DNA from: Candidatus Saccharicenans sp.
GTDB lineage: Bacteria > Acidobacteriota > Aminicenantia > Aminicenantales > Saccharicenantaceae
Direction: 5' to 3'
Length of the DNA stretch: 64,000 bases
NCBI GenBank assembly: GCA_024653215.1
Contig: JANLFU010000004.1
Location: 93,574 to 157,573, forward strand
In this document: in pieces, positions 28,575 to 37,261 of the stretch
Position numbering within the stretch: position 1 is the first letter of the stretch
Layout of the letters: every line of letters begins with the position of its first letter
Notes under the pieces: generated by a model
What the model was told of the DNA's origin: nothing
Seen by the model: the letters and a program-made list of their open reading frames with translations, nothing else
The model's database searches: none
Position numbers and translations under genes: made by a program

Positions 28575-29852
28575 ATGAAAATCCTGTTAGTGGGGTCGGG
28601 CGGCCGGGAACATGCCCTGGCCTGGAAGATAGTCCAGAGTCCGCACTGCAAAAAACTTTATTGCGCTCCGGGCAACGGGGGGATGGCCAGGATTGCCGAA
28701 GTGGTGCCGATCGAGGATACCAACATCTCCCTGCTGGCCAGGTTTGCCGAGGAAAAGAAGATTGACCTGACGGTGGTCGGACCGGAGGTCCCCCTGGCCC
28801 TGGGAATAGTGGATGAATTCGAACGGCGTGGCCTGAAGATTTACGGGCCCAACAAGAAGGCAGCCGAGATTGAAAAGAGCAAGGTCTTTGCCAAGGAGTT
28901 CATGGAACGCCACCGCATCCCGACCGGCAGGTTCCGGGTGGCCAGCAGCTCCGAGGAAGCCTTAAAGATATTAAATTCAGGCGAGTTTGAATATCCGGTG
29001 GTGATCAAGGCCGACGGCCTGGCCGCGGGCAAGGGAGTTATGGTCTGCGCCAACGTCAAGCGGGCCGAGGATGCCATCAATGAAATCATGGTCAAGAAAA
29101 AATTCGGCACCTCGGGCGAACGGGTGGTGATAGAGGAATTCTTAAAAGGCCGCGAGCTGTCTTTTATAGTCCTGACCGACGGGGCCAGGGTTCAACCCCT
29201 GGTTACCACCATGGACCACAAGGCCGCTTACGACGGTGACAAGGGACCGAATACCGGCGGCATGGGGGCCATTTCTCCCTCGCCGTTTATTTCGGAAAAA
29301 TTGTATGCCCAGATTATGGATACCATCATCTTTCCGACGGTCACCAGGCTGCTGGAAGAGGGGCGGCGATTCAAGGGAACCCTGTATGCCGGGTTGATGC
29401 TGACCTCCGAAGGCCCCAAGGTACTGGAGTACAACTGCCGTTTCGGCGACCCGGAAACCCAGGTCCAGATGCTCAGGATGGAGAGCGACCTGGTGGAAGT
29501 CCTGCTGTCGGCAGTGACCGAGGACCTGCTGAAAGAAGAGATTAAGTGGAGCCAGAAAGTCTCCGGCTGTGTCGTCCTGGCCTCGGGAGGTTATCCGGGA
29601 AGCTACGAGAAAGGCAAGCTGATCAAGGGCCTGGAGGAGGCCGAGAAGGTGCCCGGCCTGGTCATCTTTCACGCCGGGACCAGCCTGGCCAACGGGCAAT
29701 ATTACACCAACGGCGGCCGGGTGCTCAATGTCTGTGCCAGCGAGGATACGCTTCAGCAGACCATGAAAAAAATCTATGACAGCATACCCCTGATAAATTT
29801 CGACGGAATGTTTTACCGTAAAGATATCGGCGCCATGAAGGAGGGAAGATGA
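28575..29852 (+). CDS. purD: Phosphoribosylamine-glycine ligase PurD
   Basis: PurD couples phosphoribosylamine with glycine in purine synthesis. The 425-residue ATP-grasp protein begins MKILLVGSGGREHALAWKI, and has VVGPEVPLALGIVDEF, VIKADGLAAGKGVMVC, GPNTGGMGAISPSP and EYNCRFGDPETQVQM, all consensus motifs. AGGAGG precedes the start. The stop overlaps purE by 4 bp. The upstream SHMT-like gene would provide glycine. Confidence 0.97.
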   Translation: MKILLVGSGGREHALAWKIVQSPHCKKLYCAPGNGGMARIAEVVPIEDTNISLLARFAEEKKIDLTVVGPEVPLALGIVDEFERRGLKIYGPNKKAAEIEKSKVFAKEFMERHRIPTGRFRVASSSEEALKILNSGEFEYPVVIKADGLAAGKGVMVCANVKRAEDAINEIMVKKKFGTSGERVVIEEFLKGRELSFIVLTDGARVQPLVTTMDHKAAYDGDKGPNTGGMGAISPSPFISEKLYAQIMDTIIFPTVTRLLEEGRRFKGTLYAGLMLTSEGPKVLEYNCRFGDPETQVQMLRMESDLVEVLLSAVTEDLLKEEIKWSQKVSGCVVLASGGYPGSYEKGKLIKGLEEAEKVPGLVIFHAGTSLANGQYYTNGGRVLNVCASEDTLQQTMKKIYDSIPLINFDGMFYRKDIGAMKEGR

Positions 29853-30340
29853 AAGTTACCATTTTTTTGGGCAGCGACTCCGATTTTGAAGTGGTGAAGG
29901 AAGCGCTGGATATCCTGAAAGAGTTTGGAGTGTCCTTCAACCTGGAAGTGACCTCGGCCCACCGCTCGCCGGAGAGGACGGTCAGGCTGATCAAGGAAGC
30001 CGAGGAGCAGGGGACCAGGGTTTTTATCGCCGTGGCCGGCAAGGCCGCCCATCTTCCCGGTGTTGTGGCCGCCCATACCATCTACCCGGTAATCGGCGTT
30101 CCGGTGGAAAGCCAGGCCCTGGCCGGTCTCGATGCCCTGCTATCGATAGTCCAGATGCCCAAGGGCATACCGGTGGCCACGGTGGCCCTGGGGAAAACAG
30201 GCGGGGCCAATGCCGCTCTGCTGGCTGTGTCAATGCTGGCGGTTTCAGACCCTGAACTCCAGGCCAGGCTTCGCTCCTATCGCCTGAAAATGGCCGAAAA
30301 GGTGGAGGAGAGCTCAAACAAGCTCAAAGAGAAATTATGA
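29849..30340 (+). CDS. purE: 5-(carboxyamino)imidazole ribonucleotide mutase PurE
   Basis: The 163-residue protein has the GSDSDFEVV opening, SAHRSPERT, and a class I-type AGKAAHLPGVVAAHT followed by PVIGVPVESQALAGLDALLSIVQMPKGIPVATVALGK. The class I reading implies an N5-CAIR mutase that needs PurK, but no purK is present in this window. ATGA overlaps on both sides couple it to purD and mtaB. Confidence 0.95.
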   Translation: MKVTIFLGSDSDFEVVKEALDILKEFGVSFNLEVTSAHRSPERTVRLIKEAEEQGTRVFIAVAGKAAHLPGVVAAHTIYPVIGVPVESQALAGLDALLSIVQMPKGIPVATVALGKTGGANAALLAVSMLAVSDPELQARLRSYRLKMAEKVEESSNKLKEKL

Positions 30341-31584
30341 CCTCGGTCTTCATCCATAACTTCGGCTGCCGGGTCAACCAGGCTGAGGCTTTTGATTGGT
30401 CCTACCGGCTGGGGGAAGCTGGAATATCCGTTGCCCGTGACTGGCGCCAGGCCGAGTGGGTGGTGGTCAACGCCTGCGCCCTGACCGCCCGGGCCGAGGC
30501 CGATGTCAGGCAGTTCTTGAAGAAAATCCAGAGGGAGTCACCCGGGGCCAGGATCGTCATCACCGGCTGCCTGGCCGAAAAAACCCGCGAAGAGCTGGCC
30601 CGAAACAGTTCGGTCTCCCGGGTTATTCCCAATTCCCGGAAGGACAGCCTGGTCGAAGAACTGCTGGCACTTACCGGAACCAGCCAGGATAAAACTGAAA
30701 GAAGATCTTTTCGGTCCAGGGCCCTGGTTAAGGTTCAGGACGGCTGCGATGCCCATTGTACCTTTTGCATAATTCCTTCGCTCCGTGGTAAGAGCCGGAG
30801 CCGGTCGCTGGAACAGGTGGTGGAATGCACCAGGGCGGCTGTCGAACGGGGCTACCAGGAGATAGTACTGGCCGGCATTCACCTCTGCGCCTACGGGCAA
30901 GACCTCCAGCCGCCAAAATCGCTGCTCGACCTGCTTCGGGCCCTCACCGCCATAGAGGCCTTGAGGATGGTCAGGCTGAGCTCTCTCGACCCGCGACTCC
31001 TGCCGCGGCTGTTGCTCGAATTCCTGGTGACGGAAGAAAAAATATGCCCCCATTTCCATCTTTCTCTGCAACATGCCTCCGAGCCGGTGCTCCGGAGAAT
31101 GGGCCGGAAAAGCACCCCCGCCGAGTACCTGGAAATTCTAAATTTCCTGAGATCGGGACGGCCGGAAGCCAGCCTGGGCGCGGACATCATAGTCGGCTTT
31201 CCCGGGGAAGAGGAGGCCGATTTTAACTTCCTGCGAGATTTTCTAAGAGAATCGCCCCTGAATTATTTCCATGTTTTTTCTTTCTCCCCGCGGTCGGGGA
31301 CTCCGGCTGCCGGCTGGGAGAAGGTTCCAGAAAACATCAAGAAAAAGAGGTCGGAGGAACTGAGGCGGCTGTCCCGGGAAAAGAATCAAGCCTTTAAGAA
31401 AATGTTTATCGGCCGGGTGCTGGCCGGAATTGTCATCAAGAAAAAGGGGTCCATGTTAGAGGTGCTCACCGGCAACTATATAAAGGTCATGATTAAAAGC
31501 GATAAAGAATTGAAGCCCGGTCAGCTGGCCCGGGTCAGGTTGACCGAGGCCAGCCCGGGCCTTTCACAGGGGGAAGTGGTCTGA
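30337..31584 (+). CDS. mtaB: MtaB-type tRNA methylthiotransferase (radical SAM)
   Basis: MtaB adds a methylthio group to t6A37 of ANN-decoding tRNAs. The 415-residue protein has the MtaB-type N-terminal FGCRVNQAE (MiaB has GCQMN), cysteines of the auxiliary cluster (VNACALTARAEAD, VITGCLAE), the radical SAM motif C137, C141, C144 (CDAHCTFC), and a C-terminal TRAM-like region (GRVLAGIVIKKKGSMLEVL). It overlaps purE by 4 bp and mutL by 1 bp. Confidence 0.92.
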   Translation: MTSVFIHNFGCRVNQAEAFDWSYRLGEAGISVARDWRQAEWVVVNACALTARAEADVRQFLKKIQRESPGARIVITGCLAEKTREELARNSSVSRVIPNSRKDSLVEELLALTGTSQDKTERRSFRSRALVKVQDGCDAHCTFCIIPSLRGKSRSRSLEQVVECTRAAVERGYQEIVLAGIHLCAYGQDLQPPKSLLDLLRALTAIEALRMVRLSSLDPRLLPRLLLEFLVTEEKICPHFHLSLQHASEPVLRRMGRKSTPAEYLEILNFLRSGRPEASLGADIIVGFPGEEEADFNFLRDFLRESPLNYFHVFSFSPRSGTPAAGWEKVPENIKKKRSEELRRLSREKNQAFKKMFIGRVLAGIVIKKKGSMLEVLTGNYIKVMIKSDKELKPGQLARVRLTEASPGLSQGEVV

Positions 31585-33365
31585 TGGGCAGGATAAGAAT
31601 ACTGGGGCCAGAGGTGGCCAGCAAGATTGCCGCCGGTGAGGTGGTGGAACGACCGGTCTCAGTGGTTAAAGAACTGGTGGAAAACTCCCTTGACGCCGGG
31701 TCCACCGAAATCAGGGTGGAGCTTATTGACGGCGGCAAGAAGCTCGTCCGGGTTCAGGATAATGGTTGCGGGATGACCCAGGAAGATGCGGCCTTATGCT
31801 TCAAACGTCATGCCACCAGCAAGATAACCGGCGAAGCTGACCTGGAAAAGATTTCCACCCTTGGCTTTCGGGGCGAAGCCCTGGCCAGCATTTCCGCGGT
31901 TTCCAGGGTGACCCTGAAGACCAGCGACGGTTCGGGAGAAAAAGGTTTCCAGATAGAGAGAGAAGGCGAAAAATTGCTCCGCTTTATAGAAAGCGCCTTT
32001 CCCCGCGGAACCCTGGTTGAGGTCAGGGACCTGTTTTTCAACCTGCCGGCCAGGCGCAAGTTTCTCCGGTCAGACCGGTCGGAGCTAAGCCTGGTGGCCA
32101 GTTACCTCACCACCACCGCCCTGGCCTTTCCGGAGGTAAAATTTGTTCTATTGCATAATCAGAAAGAGCTTATCAACTGCCCGGCCGTATCGTCATTAAA
32201 AGAAAGGGTATACCAGCTTTTCGGGAAAAAGGTCCTGGATAACCTGATGGGCCTGGATTACGGGGAAGAAAATTACAGGGTTTACGGCCTGAGTTCCAGG
32301 CCCTTTTCTGGCCGGCTCGACCGACAGCACCAGTTTTTCTTCGTCAACCGGCGTCCGGTCAAAGACCGGATGCTGACGGTGGCCCTGGCCCAGGCTTACC
32401 TGGGAATGCTGGAAAAGCAGCGAAATCCCGAAGGCTTTGTTTTCCTGGAAATTCCTTACGAGCAGGTTGATGTCAACGTGCACCCGGCCAAGTCCGAGGT
32501 CAGGTTCAGGGAACCGCAGAAGGTCTTCAGGATGATCCTTAGAGCCGTGGAACTGGCGGCCAGGGAGGAAAGCCTGGTCAAGCCGATAACGGTGGGCGGG
32601 GAAAGAGGAAGCCAGGAAGAATTTCCAGGTTCAGCCGGGAAAACCAGCCGGGCAATCAGAGCGGGAAGCGAGGTTTCGGGTGGCCTTTTACCCGGAGCCG
32701 GGGTGGAAGGGGAGGAGCCTCTGCTCGTGGCTCCCGCTGAACGGTCTATTCTCAAGGCCAGGGTTGTGGCTGAACCCGGTTCTGGCGAGCCCACGGCGCC
32801 GGTTAGGGTCCTTGGCCAGTATCTTGATTCCTATATTGTCGCCGTTTCTGAAGAGGCGGTTTTTATCATTGACCAGCACAATGCCCACGAGCGAATACTC
32901 TTTGAAAAATTCAGGCAGCTGCAGAAAGACCGGGCCTGGGTTTCAAAACAGGCACTTTTCCCACGGGTGCTGGAGCTTACGCCAAAACAGCAGGTTAATT
33001 ACCAGGAGAGGCAGACGGAACTGGATACTCTGGGTTTCAGGCTGGAACCGATGGGCGGGCTGAGTTTTGCCCTGAAAGAATATCCGGACGTTTTCCGGGA
33101 AGAAGAAGCGGCGGATATCCTGGCCTCGCTCCTGGGAGACGAAGAGGAAGGAAAATTCCAGAACCGGCGAGAAAAGATGATAGCCACCATGGCCTGCAGG
33201 GCAGCGGTTAAAGCCGGCCAGCCTCTGACCAGAGAAGAAATGGAATTCCTGGCCTCCGAGCTCTTTTCTACCGGCCATCCAGGTCTCTGTCCGCACGGCC
33301 GACCGGTGGTCATAAGGCTTGACCGTTCCCGGATAGAAAGGACCCTCGGCCGGGAACCGGAATGA
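31584..33365 (+). CDS. mutL: DNA mismatch repair protein MutL
   Basis: MutL couples mismatch recognition to strand incision. The 593-residue protein has a GHKL ATPase region (EVVERPVSVVKELVENSLDA, DNGCGM, TLGFRGEAL), a linker from about 325 to 410, and a C-terminal dimer/endonuclease domain. The endonuclease motif reads DQHNAHERILFE from D430, with Asn in place of the usual Ala of DQHAxxE; the metal residues remain. ACRAAVKAG and CPHGRP (569-574) complete the nuclease site, predicting an active nicking MutL without MutH. Confidence 0.96.
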   Translation: MGRIRILGPEVASKIAAGEVVERPVSVVKELVENSLDAGSTEIRVELIDGGKKLVRVQDNGCGMTQEDAALCFKRHATSKITGEADLEKISTLGFRGEALASISAVSRVTLKTSDGSGEKGFQIEREGEKLLRFIESAFPRGTLVEVRDLFFNLPARRKFLRSDRSELSLVASYLTTTALAFPEVKFVLLHNQKELINCPAVSSLKERVYQLFGKKVLDNLMGLDYGEENYRVYGLSSRPFSGRLDRQHQFFFVNRRPVKDRMLTVALAQAYLGMLEKQRNPEGFVFLEIPYEQVDVNVHPAKSEVRFREPQKVFRMILRAVELAAREESLVKPITVGGERGSQEEFPGSAGKTSRAIRAGSEVSGGLLPGAGVEGEEPLLVAPAERSILKARVVAEPGSGEPTAPVRVLGQYLDSYIVAVSEEAVFIIDQHNAHERILFEKFRQLQKDRAWVSKQALFPRVLELTPKQQVNYQERQTELDTLGFRLEPMGGLSFALKEYPDVFREEEAADILASLLGDEEEGKFQNRREKMIATMACRAAVKAGQPLTREEMEFLASELFSTGHPGLCPHGRPVVIRLDRSRIERTLGREPE

Positions 33366-33392
33366 GCGCCGGTTTCACTGCCCCCTGTTAAA

Positions 33393-33422
33393 TTGACAAT
33401 TTAAGGTCCTTTCTGTTAACAT
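33393..33422 (+). promoter_or_regulatory. Possible promoter of the tRNA pair
   Basis: TTGACA (33393-33398), 18-bp spacer, TAACAT (33417-33422), located about 65 bp before tRNA-Pro. The -35 is perfect and the -10 matches 4 of 6. Confidence 0.4.
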
Positions 33423-33435
33423 TTTAGCTCAAAAC

Positions 33436-33474
33436 CAGGGCTGGCAGGCCCTGTTGCGTTTTATTTTGTTTTTC
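33436..33474 (+). terminator. Weak intrinsic terminator-like hairpin after mutL
   Basis: A 6-bp GC stem CAGGGC/GCCCTG (33436-33441 with 33448-33453, 6-nt loop) is followed by a broken T-rich tract to about 33474. It could end mutL transcription, or be leader RNA if the promoter just upstream serves the tRNAs. Confidence 0.4.
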
Positions 33475-33485
33475 TGACCCGGAAA

Positions 33486-33560
33486 CGGGGAGTGGCGCAG
33501 CCTGGTTAGCGCGCCTGCCTTGGGAGCAGGAGGTCGTCGGTTCAAATCCGATCTCCCCGA
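33486..33560 (+). tRNA. tRNA-Pro (anticodon TGG)
   Basis: The 75-nt sequence folds as a cloverleaf: acceptor stem CGGGGAG/CTCCCCG, anticodon stem CCTGC/GCAGG with loop CTTGGGA, T-loop GGTTCAAATCC. The anticodon TGG is at 33521-33523. CCA is not encoded. Confidence 0.97.
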
Positions 33561-33582
33561 TTTTCTGATACGTAGAAGCTGT

Positions 33583-33656
33583 GCGCCTGTAGCTCAGCAG
33601 GATAGAGCAGCTGCCTTCTAAGCAGCGGGTCGGGGGTTCGAATCCCTCCAGGCGCG
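33583..33656 (+). tRNA. tRNA-Arg (anticodon TCT)
   Basis: The 74-nt cloverleaf has acceptor stem GCGCCTG/CAGGCGC, D-arm AGCTCAGCAGGATAGAGC, anticodon stem GCTGC/GCAGC with loop CTTCTAA, and T-loop GGTTCGAATCC. The anticodon TCT is at 33617-33619. No encoded CCA. It lies 22 bp after tRNA-Pro, probably one transcript. Confidence 0.97.
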
Positions 33657-34166
33657 TTTTTTATTTTCCCCTGTTTGGTGCCTTCCGGTATTCCAGCCAT
33701 CCCGGGATAAGCCCGACCCTGGCTGCAAACTTCTTTTTAGATATTTCAATCTGGCTGGTTCTTTCTGGTTCTGTGGGGTAATAGAAGAAAATAAAAGCAA
33801 AACCCGGGCCGGTTGATTGCACCGTTGCTCGGTACCGGAAACCTTCCTCAGGAAGACCTAATTGCCTTACGGTTTCGGGAAGAGGGGATGAAAAGCAGTG
33901 AAAGAAGGCCTGGCGTTCGCTGGCTGCGAACGTTCTGGTTGTTATCCGGAACTCTGTTAATCAGGCACCCGGCACAGGAAATGCCTGCCTGTTATGCCCG
34001 GGAAGGGCCAGAGCCTTAGAACAGTCTTCCTGAAGTTAAGAGAGACGGGAAGGCCGCAAAATCAAAAGATGACATCAAAAAAAGAGAAAAACAGCAGGAC
34101 CTGACAGGTTAAGAAGAAGGCTGGTGTTTAATTATTCAAAAAGGCTTAAGCGGGCATAAGGAAGTA
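33657..34166. other. Intergenic stretch after the tRNAs
   Basis: About 510 bases. No supported gene. A short ORF at 33813-34019 has no good ribosome site or recognisable domain. No tRNA-adjacent integrase or attachment-site repeat was seen. Confidence 0.4.
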
Positions 34167-35168
34167 TCAGCCCCGGGCTAACTGATATCTCTCGCGCAGG
34201 ACGTCAACGCAGGCGTCAACAGCCGGGGGGTCATAGGTCAGGCCGCGGTTAACCTTTATTTCCTGGATGACCTCCTGAGGGCTGAAGGCCGAGCGGTAAG
34301 GGCGATGGGAGAGCATGGCTTCCACCACGTCGGCCACGGCCAGGATCCTGGCCATGGGGTGAATCTGGCCGTTCTTTAATCCCTGTGGATACCCCGAGCC
34401 GTCCAGGCGCTCGTGGTGCTGGTAGATAATATCGGCCACCGGCCAGGGGAACTCGATGGTCCTGATGATTTCATAGCCCACCCGGGGGTGGTCCTTGATC
34501 AGGCTGAATTCGTGTTCGTTCAGGCGGCCGGGCTTGTTAAGGATTTCCGCCGGCACCGAGATTTTTCCCAGGTCGTGGACCAGGGCGGCCAGCCTGATTT
34601 CATCAATCTGCTCTGACGGCAGCAATAACCTGGTGGCAATCGAGCGGGCCAGGTCGGAAACCCGGCGCTGGTGTCCGGCGGTATAGGGGTCTCTTGATTC
34701 CACTGTCAGGGAGATGGCCTGGATGGTGGCCGACATGGTCTTCCGGAGCTTGTCCAGGGTTTGGTTGAGCTCTTCCTCGGCCTTCTTCCTGGAGGTGATA
34801 TCCCTGAGTATGGTCAGGGTCTGGTCCGGGTTTTCCTTGAGCTGGGAAGTGCTGGCCTCCACGTACCTGAGTTCGCCACTTCGTGTTATGAGGCGAAATT
34901 CAACCAGCCGGGAATCTGAAGGAAGGCTTGGTTTGGCCGGAGCGGTCTTCCTGACTGAAAAAAGGTTACGGTCTTCCGGGTGAACCAGCTTCAAGAAATT
35001 AAAAGAGTTGGACAGAATTTCCTTCTCGGAGTAGCCGGTGAGGTGTTCAAAGGCCTGGTTGACGAATTCAAAACCGCGGGAAGAAACCACGTAGATGCTG
35101 TCCCGGGTGTTGTCGATTATGGCCTTTATTATTTCTCGGCTGTTATTCTTGATGTCATCAGCGGTCAT
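34167..35168 (-). CDS. PAS-HD-GYP domain signalling protein (putative c-di-GMP phosphodiesterase)
   Basis: HD-GYP proteins cleave cyclic di-GMP. A PAS domain (IIDNTRDSIYVVSSRGFEFV to ITSRKKAEEEL) is followed by a coiled linker and an HD-GYP domain with TAGHQRRVSDLA, LVHDLGKISVP, HPRVGYEII, and HHERLDGSGYPQGL, which carries the GYP signature. ATG 35168 (MTADDIKNNSREI) with GGGAGAA upstream is preferred; the frame stays open to a TTG at 35282. The gene is divergent from pilB, and c-di-GMP commonly controls type IV pili, so a regulatory link is plausible. Confidence 0.88.
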   Translation of the reverse strand: MTADDIKNNSREIIKAIIDNTRDSIYVVSSRGFEFVNQAFEHLTGYSEKEILSNSFNFLKLVHPEDRNLFSVRKTAPAKPSLPSDSRLVEFRLITRSGELRYVEASTSQLKENPDQTLTILRDITSRKKAEEELNQTLDKLRKTMSATIQAISLTVESRDPYTAGHQRRVSDLARSIATRLLLPSEQIDEIRLAALVHDLGKISVPAEILNKPGRLNEHEFSLIKDHPRVGYEIIRTIEFPWPVADIIYQHHERLDGSGYPQGLKNGQIHPMARILAVADVVEAMLSHRPYRSAFSPQEVIQEIKVNRGLTYDPPAVDACVDVLRERYQLARG

Positions 35169-35463
35169 AACACCATATTCTCCCGCTTCCAACCTTTTAG
35201 TCGGCCAGAATTGACAGAAGTTGAAAATTTTCTTGACCATCTTGAAAAAATTATCCTGTCGGATTAATATCTGTAAACGCAACGGTTAAAAAAATGGCAC
35301 AGAAGGGTTGATGTATCTGGAAAGCAAGGATTGTCCGGGGATAGCCCTTTTATGGCTCTTCAGGGGTGAGACAAAAAATGTTATTTTCACCCCCGGAATA
35401 GTCCTGGTTGAGGATTGACCGGGCGGGACATCAAGCAGAAACTTGGTGGGCGATGGTAAAGGG

Positions 35464-35503
35464 CAAAATTTCCTTTGACAAATTTTGTCTTTGATGGTAG
35501 AAA
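35464..35503 (+). promoter_or_regulatory. Inverted repeat and possible promoter ahead of pilB
   Basis: A perfect 8-bp inverted repeat, CAAAATTT (35464-35471) and AAATTTTG (35480-35487), surrounds TTGACA (35475-35480). TAGAAA (35498-35503) lies 17 bp further. The start site would be only a few bases before pilB ATG 35516 and the ribosome site would overlap the -10, so either the promoter is near-leaderless or the repeat is an operator for something else. Confidence 0.3.
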
Positions 35504-35515
35504 GGTTTTTAAAAA

Positions 35516-37252
35516 ATGGCATCCAAACTCGGTGACATCCTTCTGAGGGAAAAAATCATTGATGCCGACCAGCTGAAGCAGGCCCTGGCCTATCAGAAGA
35601 AGAACAACCTGCCTGTCAGCTCGGCCCTGGTGGCCCTGGGCTTTGTAACCGAAGAGGAAATTGCCCAGGCCCTGAGCCGGCAACTGGGTTATCCCTACAT
35701 CGACCTCGACCAGTTTGAAGTCTTTCCCGAAGTCATCAGCCTGATTCCCGCCGACGTGGCCAAGAAATACATGGTCATGCCCATCCACAAGATTAAATCC
35801 TTTCTGACTCTGGCCATGGTTGACCCCACTGACCTTGAAGTTATCGAAGATATAAGGTTCCGGACGTCGCTTAGCATCCAGCCGGTTATTTCAACCGAAA
35901 CCGGGGTTATGAACGCCATAAACAAGTATTATGGTGTCAGCGATGCCCTGAAGGTTAAGAAGCTTATCGAGGATATAGAGCTGGCCGACGAGGGCCGGGT
36001 CAACGTCATAGAGGAAACCGAAGTGCACGAGGATTATGACGTCACCGAGCTGGAGCAGGCCAGCAACGAGGCTCCCATCATCACCCTGGTCAACCAGACC
36101 TTTATCGACGCCATAAAGAAGGGGGCCAGCGACGTTCATTTCGAGCCTTACGAGCAGCAATTCCGCATCCGCTACAGGATAGACGGCGACCTCTACGAGA
36201 TTGCCGACCTGCCGATGAAGTTCAAAAACCCGGTCCTGTCCAGGGTCAAGATTCTGGCCAACATGGACATCGCCGAAAAACGTCTGCCCCAGGACGGCCG
36301 TATCAAGATGCGGGTCAAGCTGGAAAACGGCAAGAAAAAGGAAGTGGACATGCGGGTCAGCTCTCTGCCCACCATGTTCGGCGAGAAGATCGTGGCCCGT
36401 ATCCTGGACAAGGAAATGCTGCGGCTGGACCTGACCCAGTTAGGCTTTGAGCCGGAATCCCTGGAAATTTTCCAGGAAGCCATCCACCGGCCGTGGGGCA
36501 TCATCCTGGTCACCGGGCCAACCGGAAGCGGCAAGACCAACACCCTGTATTCGGCCATCTCCACGCTGAATACCCCCGATGTCAACATCATGACGGCTGA
36601 AGACCCGGTGGAATTCTACATTCCGGGGATCAACCAGGTGCAGATCAAGGAAGAAATCGGGCTGACTTTTGCCAACGCCCTGAGGTCTTTCCTGCGCCAG
36701 GACCCGGACATCATGCTGGTCGGAGAAATCCGCGACTATGACACGATAGACGTGGCCATCAAGGCCGCCCTGACCGGCCACCTGGTTTTCTCCACCGTTC
36801 ACACCAACGATGCTCCCAGCACCATCAGCCGTTTGATTAACATGAACGTCGAGCCCTTCCTGATAGCCGACTCGGTCATCCTGATTGTGGCCCAGAGGCT
36901 GGTACGCCGCCTCTGCAAAAAATGCTGCGAACCTCACGACCTGCCCAAGCGGGCCCTGCTGGACATGGGTTTCGGGGAAAACGAGGTGGACGACCTGCAC
37001 ATCTTTAAGGCCCGGGGCTGCGAGGCCTGCAACAATACCGGCTATAAAGGTCGGACCGCTTTGTTTGAAGTCATGAAGATAACTGACGAAATAAAAGAGA
37101 TGATACTCAACCGGTCGACCACCAGGGAAATCAAGCGCCGGGCGATAGAGAATGGCATGATCACCCTGAGGAGGAGCGGCCTGGTAAAAATCAAGAACGG
37201 CATTACCTCGGTTGAGGAAGTCCTGAGAGAAACTGTCAGGGATTGGGATTAG
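35516..37252 (+). CDS. pilB: Type IV pilus extension ATPase PilB
   Basis: PilB is the hexameric motor that polymerises pilin. The 578-residue protein has an N-terminal MshEN-type domain (LGDILLREKIIDADQLKQAL, SRQLGYPYIDL), the GspE N2 domain, Walker A GPTGSGKT from residue 334, the Asp box AEDPVEFYIPGINQ, and a zinc module with C467, C470, C502 and C505. The MshEN-like region may bind c-di-GMP. It heads pilB-pilT-pilC with short spacing. Confidence 0.97.
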   Translation: MASKLGDILLREKIIDADQLKQALAYQKKNNLPVSSALVALGFVTEEEIAQALSRQLGYPYIDLDQFEVFPEVISLIPADVAKKYMVMPIHKIKSFLTLAMVDPTDLEVIEDIRFRTSLSIQPVISTETGVMNAINKYYGVSDALKVKKLIEDIELADEGRVNVIEETEVHEDYDVTELEQASNEAPIITLVNQTFIDAIKKGASDVHFEPYEQQFRIRYRIDGDLYEIADLPMKFKNPVLSRVKILANMDIAEKRLPQDGRIKMRVKLENGKKKEVDMRVSSLPTMFGEKIVARILDKEMLRLDLTQLGFEPESLEIFQEAIHRPWGIILVTGPTGSGKTNTLYSAISTLNTPDVNIMTAEDPVEFYIPGINQVQIKEEIGLTFANALRSFLRQDPDIMLVGEIRDYDTIDVAIKAALTGHLVFSTVHTNDAPSTISRLINMNVEPFLIADSVILIVAQRLVRRLCKKCCEPHDLPKRALLDMGFGENEVDDLHIFKARGCEACNNTGYKGRTALFEVMKITDEIKEMILNRSTTREIKRRAIENGMITLRRSGLVKIKNGITSVEEVLRETVRDWD

Positions 37253-37261
37253 GAGGCATAA

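Noticed and set aside
33618-33800. Minus-strand ORF ending in RDSNPRPAA
   Set aside because: It is the well-known artefact of translating the antisense of a tRNA gene; the C-terminal residues come from tRNA-Arg.
33813-34019. 68-codon ORF after the tRNA genes
   Set aside because: No ribosome site or domain; the intergenic location is not enough support.
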